A program made the position numbers and the translations under genes. 64,000 nucleotides of DNA, from contig CM026564.1 of assembly GCA_015143295.1 (NCBI GenBank), positions 16,170,416 through 16,234,415 on the forward strand. Direction: 5' to 3'. Source of the DNA: Tetracentron sinense. Its lineage: Eukaryota > Streptophyta > Magnoliopsida > Trochodendrales > Trochodendraceae. The first letter of the stretch is position 1; every line of letters begins with the position of its first letter. Positions 57,153 through 64,000 of the stretch are shown here, piece after piece. A model generated the notes under the pieces. The model was not told the origin of the DNA. It made no database searches and saw nothing but the letters and a program-made list of their open reading frames with translations.

Positions 57153-57679
57153 GGTTTACTCCTGAGGACGATGGCAAAGCATGAGTCTCACTTGAATCCC
57201 ATCAAAATCCGATATTGTATTTTCATAATAGTAAGTATTTATCAAAGTCTAGAACATACATCAAGATACACATACCATAGCATCATAATATACTCTAAGG
57301 TTCCTAGCGAAGCCAAGATGCGATGTTGGTTGTGTTGCAACTGGTTATGGTCTAAGGCTAACTCCTTAGTTGCTTCTTAAGGGTAACAACTTCTCCTAAG
57401 CAGAAGTTGGACTCAAGCCCCCCAACCTATGCGAGCACATCGTGTATGTATCTAAGTACAATTATAATCGTACAATTATACAAGTAGTTTTCTTACTGAT
57501 GATAAGCTTCACACTTGATTATGGTATTAACTGATCACAAACCTAAGACCTTAGCCCGTTTGAAACTAATACTAATGACTAGTTCATCTAATTGAGTTGT
57601 TTAGGTGATGCCCTCTAAATCTGGTGACATGTATAATGCTTCTAAGATCTACATGATGCATGCGGAATATGTATATGAT

Positions 57680-57822
57680 ATTTTATTTTTATTTTTTTTT
57701 ATTTTTTATTTTTTTTATTTTTTTATTTTTTTATTTTTTTATTTTTTTATTTTTTTATTTTTTTATTTTTTTATTTTTTTATTTTTTTATTTTTTTATTT
57801 TTTTATTTTTTTTATTTTTATT
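57680..57822. repeat. (ATTTTTTT)n microsatellite
   Basis: About 17 copies of an 8-base ATTTTTTT unit; it gives a spurious Phe/Ile frame. Confidence 0.95.
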
Positions 57823-57969
57823 TTTGATGTTCATGCCATGTATGAAATGTGTGCCATGTATGCGATGCATGATGCTTATGCGATGCATGATGCCTATGCT
57901 ATGTATGCTGCTCACGATATGTATAAACGTGCATGCTACCTGATGGAGTTAGTAATTTCTTAATTATTT

Positions 57970-58200
57970 TGGACTGGCATCGTGTCTAGAACGTGCTGCA
58001 GAATGAACGCGCATCTGTATCTAGACTAGGACCGAGCACTGAGTCTAGGGCGTGCTGCAGGCGCGCATCTAGAAACGTGCATCAAACATCCGTGAGCTCA
58101 TCCAAAAATTATGTTTAATTGGGACTGAGCACTGGGTCTAAGACGAGCTGCAGAAAATGCGCAACTGTACTTAGAAGCGTGCATCGAGCATCCCTGGGTT
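57970..58200. repeat. imperfect tandem repeat in D leader
   Basis: GGACYGRGCAYTGRGTCTARG followed by CGTGCTGCAG and CGCGCATCT occurs near 57970, 58030 and 58128, with GCATCRA(G/A)CATCC ending the last two units. Confidence 0.75.
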
Positions 58201-59020
58201 GTTAAAATTATATTTGTTCCTTGAGTTAAAACGCATTACTATCTATATCTGTTTCTACTAGTCGTGGGGTTTCATGGAATTGTTGTCATACCATGATGTG
58301 TGACTTATATTTCTTTGTGATGTAAGACGCATCTAGTATAGTTTAACAAGTTTAAAATTACACCAAATGCTCATAATATTACTTATCAAGCCTATGTCCC
58401 TATTTTCGTAAATTCTAAATTTAAATTTTTTTTTATTTTTTATTTTTTTTATTTTTTATAATCTTGTAAGACGAAGGAGAATTTTATTGTCTCACTCGGA
58501 AGGCTATTATTTACGAAGACCCCATAGTACAGGGTATGGCAAGGACCTACCACCATTTACCAACTCACACATAGTCTGAACTCCAGCCGGAGTATTACTC
58601 AACTCATAAGTCTAGCTGGGAATTAATTCCTAACACATTGGTTGTCACTTAGTACGTGACATATAGTATGCACACCACATTTAATGCCCCCTAACAATAC
58701 CACACATAATAGTATAAGTACATTGTACGCACACCATATAGCATATAACACCATATAACAATACTACATACAAAGTATAGTACCATCATATTCATCTCGT
58801 CAAGTCATCAAAGTAGTTGTAATATTATATCTTGGTGTTCTAGCGTTTCTAAGACCTGTGCTTGGTTGGAGCAACCATTTTAGATTAAGACTAACGTTTA
58901 GTCTCACACTTAGAACAAGACTCACTTCCGACTTACTTCCATCCTAACTTGTTTCCCCACATATTCTCTTGTCAAGCCGTGGTATAAGATTCTAAGTGAC
59001 CCTAGAGACCTAAAGCCTAA

Positions 59021-59032
59021 GCTCTGATACCA
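59021..59032 (-). other. primer-binding site of D
   Basis: TGGTATCAGAGC on the minus strand, 4 bases from the 5' LTR end. Confidence 0.93.
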
Positions 59033-59329
59033 CTTCTGTAGCGCCCCAAAACCCACCCTAGGAGTTAGAGTGAACTTTGGACAACTAATCATGACTTGCT
59101 TGACGACTAACCTGCAAAACCCACAGAGCATATACAAGAGAGGGCAAAACAGCGGAAACATACTCTAACATGGTATAGCGGAAGTCTACCAAACCTCTAT
59201 GTATATACATAATCAATCCAAGTTTATACGAAAAGAATCCAAAAGAAAGTGCGGACATGCCCACCAAAATACATAAATCTGACTCTCATCTCACCCACAG
59301 CTAATCCACTCAGAATCTAACACCACCTA

Positions 59330-59446
59330 CTAATAACCCTCTACGGGAGGTTCCTCCAATGGCTCCTCAACGTACTCCTCTTCCACCCATGGACCAGGAG
59401 CACAAACATCAAATGGAGCAGCAGCTCCCTCAGAACCTGCCGACAT
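59330..59446 (-). CDS. LTR-borne conserved short frame, D 5' LTR copy
   Basis: 38 codons from ATG 59446 to TAG 59330-59332, same protein as the 3' LTR copy. Confidence 0.5.
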   Translation of the reverse strand: MSAGSEGAAAPFDVCAPGPWVEEEYVEEPLEEPPVEGY

Positions 59447-60809
59447 AAGAAGTACGGCTGCACATGGAATACTCAGCGGGTACTAAGCACTAACCAACAG
59501 TCATAGCATACAGATAGCATATATAAAGCAGGAAACAATTTGAAGCATATAAAGCAGGAATAATTCATATCATGACAATAAAGTAAAGGAGTATATAATC
59601 ATGCTTGAATTCATAAAAACCGATAAAACCCTTGAAAACACCGTGCACTTGATGACTTGACTGAAAATACCATTTCCTTGCTTGAAAACTTGTCATGTTT
59701 GTCTTATCTTATCGTATCATGCGTGTCATGTGTGTCATGCCATGTCATGCTTGGAACAGTAAACTACTTGTGAGGGAAGGGAGACCCTTCTTCCTAAATG
59801 CTCATGTCATGTCCTTTCACTTGTGAGATGTCCTTGTGAGATGTACTTGCGAGGGAAGGGGAAACCTTCTTATGATAATGCATGATTGACTTGTCCTTGC
59901 CAAGAGCGAGGTAAAACATATCGTAGGATATGTCCCACCTCTAACCATGTTCTTGAAAACCTCGATAAATCATGTAATGCATGCCGTGCTCGTGAAAAAC
60001 GTGTACATGCTTCCATTTAAATTTAAAGATGACATTTGGGTAATTTCACAACACATGTAGCATCAAAGATTGAGCAATATAATATTCATATCATTTAGGG
60101 AAAGCAAGAAACACACTATCATAGGCCCTAGTAATATTCAGAATTTATTAGGCATGCCTTTACAAATTTTCAGCTCACTTTATTCACCTTGGCATTTCAT
60201 CAAACAGGGTGTGTTCATTATGGATTTACCCTACAACATGCTTTTCTAGATGGGTTTTACTCAAATCGTACATGTATGTTCATTATTGGAACAATGCCCT
60301 TCCCCATTTGTTCATCACACACAACCATTGGCATCCAATCGCCCATTCCATCTCCATTCACCATTCACCATTTACCATTCTCCATTCACCATTCATCCAT
60401 CTCATAGCACATGTATCAATGAAAGAAAAATCAAAAGAAATAGAGGGAGAAGAGGAACTATAACTAGGAGGGTAGTAAAAAGTACCGACCTTGAAGAAAT
60501 GAGGAAGAAACCCCTTTCCAAAACGACTGTGTAGCTGCTGCCCTAGTTTGAGGAGATGCTCCTCACGAGTTTGTGCCTTGATCTTGAAGAAAAATGGGCT
60601 GGAGGTTGATCTAGGGTTTCAAAACCCTTTGATTTCTCTCCAAAATGGAAACCCTAGGTTGGAATCTCCTTCTCCCCTTTCTCCTATTCTCTCAAACTCT
60701 CTAAGTGTCGAATGAAGCCCTAAAGGCTCGGGTTAAACTCTTAAGGTAAGAGTGAACTGACCAAAAGACCGTAATACCCTTACTGGGATTTCTGCAATGA
60801 CGCGAGGAC

Positions 60810-61536
60810 CGTGAATAGTGCTGAACACATTGTGCTGTGAATAGTGCCAACTCGTGGTGCTGTGAATAGTGCAACTCGTGGTGCCATGAATAGTGCAACT
60901 CGTGGTGCCGTGAATAGTGCAACTCGTGGTGCCATGAATAGTGCAACTCGTGGTGCCGTGAATAGTGCAACTCGTGGTGCCGTGAATAGTGCAACTCGTG
61001 GTGCCGTGAATAGTGCAACTCGTGGTGCCGTGAATAGTGCCAACTCGTGGTGCCCTGAATAGTGCCAACTCGTGGTGCCGTGAATAGTGCAACTCGTGGT
61101 GCCGTGAATAGTGCAACTCGTGGTGCCGTGAATAGTGCCAACTCGTGGTGCCATGAATAGTGCAACTCGTGGTGCCGTGAATAGTGCAACTCGTGGTGCC
61201 GTGAATAGTGCAACTCGTGGTGCCGTGAATAGTGCAACTCGTGGTGCCGTGAATAGTGGTGCGGTGAATAGTGCAACTCGTGGTGCTGTGAATAGTGCAA
61301 CTCGTGGTGCTGTGAATAGTGCAACTCGTGGTTCCATGAATAGTGCCAACTCGTGGTGCCATGAATAGTGCAACTCGTGGTGCCATGAATAGTGCAACTC
61401 GTGGTGCCATGAATAGTGCAACTCGTGGTGCTGTGAATAGTGCAACTCGTGGTTCCATGAATAGTGCCAACTCGTGGTGCCATGAATAGTGCAACTCGTG
61501 GTGCTGTGAATAGTGCAACTCGTGGTGAGCTGCACA
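60810..61536. repeat. 24-bp minisatellite, D 5' LTR
   Basis: About 30 copies, against about 20 in the 3' LTR. Variant units (TGCC, TGCT, TTCC, one GTGGTGCGGTG) are arranged differently from the 3' array. Confidence 0.95.
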
Positions 61537-61827
61537 ACGTGCCCGTGGTGAGTTGTACAACGGATGCACACAGTATACGTTATCAGAGTACGTTGTCTGT
61601 GCTACGATTTCCTACAGGTACAGACTGTTTTGGCCTTATCTTTTGACTCGTTCATCCGATTGTGACGATTCAACTTGCGTTGTGTTCGTACTTCGAAAAG
61701 GAACATTTCTGACGTTTCAAAATTTCCAATTTCTTCCTTATTTATTAATTATACCTCTTAAAAAGGAAAAAATGACAACGAGAGTGTTATGTATTAACTG
61801 TGAAAAGGTCCGGGGTTCTACATCTTG

Positions 61828-64000
61828 GGGATGGATTGGTTAGCAGCTCACCATGATCTGGTGGCATGCTTTGAGAAGATGGTACTCTTAAAACCAGAGG
61901 AAGGGATGCCATTTCATTTTCGGGGGTTGAAAAGTATAGACATCGCCCGCTTTCCAGCGTTGAGTGTAGCGAATCGCAAAGGACTCTTCGACTATTCCAG
62001 TCGTGAGTGAATTCCTGGATGTATTTGTAGAGGAGTTGTCAGGGTTACCCCTAGACAGGGAAATTGAATTTATGATCGAGCTTGCACCAGGCACAACTCC
62101 CATCTCCCGGGCTCCATACAGGATAGCCCCGATTGAACTCAAAGAGTTGAAGACCCAATTGGAGGAGATGCAAGACCTTGGTTTCATTCGACCAAGTGTC
62201 TCACCGTGGGGTGCCCTGGTGCTATTTGTCAAGAAGAAGGTTGGCTCGATGCGGATGTGCATCGATTACAGGCAGTTAAACAAGGCCACAATAAAGAATA
62301 GGTATCCATTACCCAGGATTGATGACTTGTTTGATCAGTTAAAGAGAGAAAAATTTTTCTCTAAGATTGATTTTCGATCCGGTTACCACCAATTGAAGAT
62401 GAAGACGAAAGATGTACCCAAAACTGCATTCAGGACTCGATATGGGCATTACGAGTTCTTAGTGATGTTTTTCGGTCTCACGAATGCACCGGTAGCCTTT
62501 ATGGATCTGATGAATCGAGTGTTCCGATCATAATTGGATCGATGTGTGATTGTGTTCGTTGATGACATCTTGGTCTATTCCCAGTCACGGGAAGATCACA
62601 CGCGAGACCTTCGCCTTACTTTGAAAATACTAAGAGAGCACAAGCTGTATTTCAAACTAAGCAAGTATGAGTTTTGGTTGGAGCAAGTGGCATTCCTAGG
62701 CCACGTTGTTTCGGTGGAAGGCATCTCAGTAGATTCGAAGAAAATAAAGGTAGTCATGAGTTGGGCGAGGCCCAAGAGTGTCAGCGCCGCTTACTTATCT
62801 GATTAGGACGAATGTCAAGGTCATATGGAGCAATAAGTGCAAGATCAACTTCATGGAGCTGAAGAAGAGACTTACCATAGCCCCTGCCCTTATAGTGCCA
62901 TCTGGGCGTGATGCCTCGCACGTCGGGCTTGGGTGTGTTCTCATGCAACACAAGAATTTCATTGCCTATGTGTCGAGACAATTAAAGGAGCATGAAAAGA
63001 ATTACACCACGCATGACTTAGAACTTGCCGCAGTGGTGTTCGCATTCAAGATTTGGCGACACTACCTTTATGAGGAAGAGTTCTATGTGTTCACGAACCA
63101 TAAGAGCCTTAAGTACCTCTTTTTCCAAAAGGAGCTGAATTTACGGCAACGACATTGGATGGAATTTTTGAAAGACTATGAATGCATCATCCAATACCAC
63201 CTGGGCAAAGCAAATGTAATGACTGAATGTTTGAGTAGAAGACCTCCAGGGTTGTTTGCTCACATGTTAGTGCAGGAATGGAAGCTATTGGAAGATTTGG
63301 CAAATCTGGACATCAGTGTCAATGATTCTGTCCGTAGTCCAGTGATGGTGAATATCACTGTTCGGCAGTAAATCATAGATCGGATCCAAGAGTTGCAGGC
63401 CTCGGATGCGGACTTGTTGGGTTTCCGGGACAAGGAAGTTGACAAGGGCAGTGAAGACATTTTCTCTGACTAGCCGAGGTGCTATCACATTCAGGGGAGG
63501 ACTGTGCCCCTGCTGATGTAGAGTTGAGGTAGGAGATTATGGATGAAGCCAATCGTTCGAAGTATATAGTGCATCCTGGGGGTACAAAGATGTACCGGAA
63601 TCTCAATGAGCACTTTTGGTGGCGAAATATAAAGAGCAATGTTGCAGAGTATGTGGCACGATGCTTGGTGTGCTAGCAGGTGAAAGCAGAGCACATGCGA
63701 CCGGCGGGTCTATTACAGTTTCTCCCTATACCCGAGTGGAAATGGGAGCACATCTCCATGGACTTTATTGTTGGCTTACCACGGACGGCAAGGAACTCAT
63801 ATGCAATATCGGTTGTAGTAGACCGTTTGACAAAGTCTGTGCATTTCTTGCCCTATCAGACTAAGTTCAACTCGAATCAGTTTGCGGCATTGTATATTAA
63901 GGAAATGGTTCGATTGCATGGGTTGCCAGTCAGTATTGTATCAGATTGAGATCCAAGATTTACATCCAGGTTCTGGAAGAGCGCTATGGGTTCTTGACTT
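61828..64000 (+). pseudogene. pol: pol of C, second part (RT-RH-INT), broken, runs off the window
   Basis: Resumes after D with [19 protein letters not shown] frame change lies near 61990. [26 protein letters not shown] intact; TAA 62531-62533 interrupts it. About 75 bases are deleted at PKSV (62780), removing the [10 protein letters not shown] region. RNase [30 protein letters not shown] (Asp to Asn at a catalytic position), and VMTECLSR in place of VVADALSR (active Asp lost). TAA at 63369, more frame changes, then integrase ([26 protein letters not shown]), with TGA 63947 replacing Arg in SDRDP. Most decayed pol of the set. Confidence 0.9.

Larger units (their letters stand above)
57153..59020 (-). 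other. long leader of D, unknown origin
   Basis: 1.87 kb between primer site and gag, against about 345 bp in A and B. Only the ends resemble theirs. The middle holds a (T7A)n microsatellite (57680-57822), three copies of a GTGCTGCAG-containing repeat (57970-58200), a second T-rich run (58428-58460) and unrecognised AT-rich DNA. No convincing frame. Confidence 0.7.
53566..61822 (-). mobile_element. non-autonomous gypsy-type element D (gag remnant, no pol)
   Basis: 8257 bp, minus strand. 3' LTR 53566-56117, 5' LTR 59037-61822, target duplication TCTTG (53561-53565, 61823-61827) in the protease of C. The internal region of 2919 bp has primer site, long leader, a gag with its capsid deleted, and PPT, but no protease, RT or integrase. 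The two LTRs differ mainly in minisatellite length, so insertion is recent. It would need enzymes from a relative such as B. Confidence 0.95.
59037..61822 (-). repeat. 5' LTR of D
   Basis: 2786 bp, 234 bp longer than the 3' LTR, almost all of it extra 24-bp units. Donor-like site at 60488, acceptor at 59437. Confidence 0.93.
37908..64000 (+). mobile_element. Ty3/gypsy chromovirus C, split by three insertions, runs off the window
   Basis: Parts: 5' LTR 37908-38309 and 40146-41874, leader and gag 41875-43287, gag end plus intron and protease start 53141-53565, pol 61828-64000. The insertions are S, B and D, each with an exact target duplication. Joining across them restores homology to A and B. 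The 3' end is outside the window. Confidence 0.92.

Noticed and set aside
57605-57943. 112-codon Phe/Ile-rich frame resembling a membrane protein
   Set aside because: It is translation of the T7A microsatellite.
60701-61571. Three overlapping frames of 263-278 codons in the D 5' LTR
   Set aside because: Same minisatellite artefact; length follows repeat number, not homology.

Overview
The window is repeat-only DNA from a flowering plant, probably pericentromeric heterochromatin. The evidence is chromodomain-type Ty3/gypsy (chromovirus, Tekay/Del-like) LTR retrotransposons primed by initiator tRNA-Met, plant L1-type LINEs whose ORF2 ends in an RNase H domain, and a satellite with a monomer of about 178 bp. 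I found no host gene, tRNA, rRNA or CRISPR array. The species cannot be named from the sequence.

Layout. 1-3512: LINE-1 (+), inserted into the pol of gypsy element F (-, 3513-8030). F itself abuts the RT of LINE-3 (-, 8031-12436) and probably inserted into it. LINE-4 (+, 12437-16515) lies in a 12-bp target duplication, followed by LINE scrap H and a truncated LTR G (-, 16702-18488). 18489-20091: satellite in one orientation. 20092-22259: LTR plus leader of element E (-). 22260-23135: LINE-2 fragment. 23136-37261: satellite in the opposite orientation, split by the complete element A (+, 24100-33831, TSD CCAAG) and by LINE-5 (-, 35407-36455). 37262-37907: a second LINE-2 fragment, the target of element C (+, 37908 to beyond 64000). 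C is split by a solo LTR S (38310-40140, TSD AAAAA), by complete element B (+, 43288-53135, TSD GAGAT) and by non-autonomous element D (-, 53566-61822, TSD TCTTG). Exact TSDs make this nesting secure.

All coding regions carry stops, frameshifts or deletions. The best preserved is the 1020-codon RT-RNaseH-integrase-chromodomain stretch of B, which could in principle supply enzymes to gag-only elements such as D.

The most interesting signals are in the gypsy family. (1) Three copies carry a GT-AG intron of 148, 146 and 142 bp at the gag/protease junction; the lengths differ modulo 3, yet removal restores the Gag-Pol frame in each. (2) The LTRs share a donor-like AAG|GTNGRTAC site preceded by a leader of about 200 nt almost free of ATG, and an acceptor-like AG about 0.7-1.2 kb downstream, suggesting a second intron inside the LTR. 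(3) Directly after that acceptor lies a short reading frame (core PFD-V/I/L-C, then PW-V-EEEY) kept across very different LTRs mostly by third-position changes. (4) Upstream of the TATA/leader region every LTR has a slot filled by a family-specific short-repeat array (ACCGATCGATCGGT, TACGATCGATCGTA, TGCGATCGATCGCA, CCAGTCGACCGA, or a 24-bp minisatellite), the part that changes fastest even between the two LTRs of one element.
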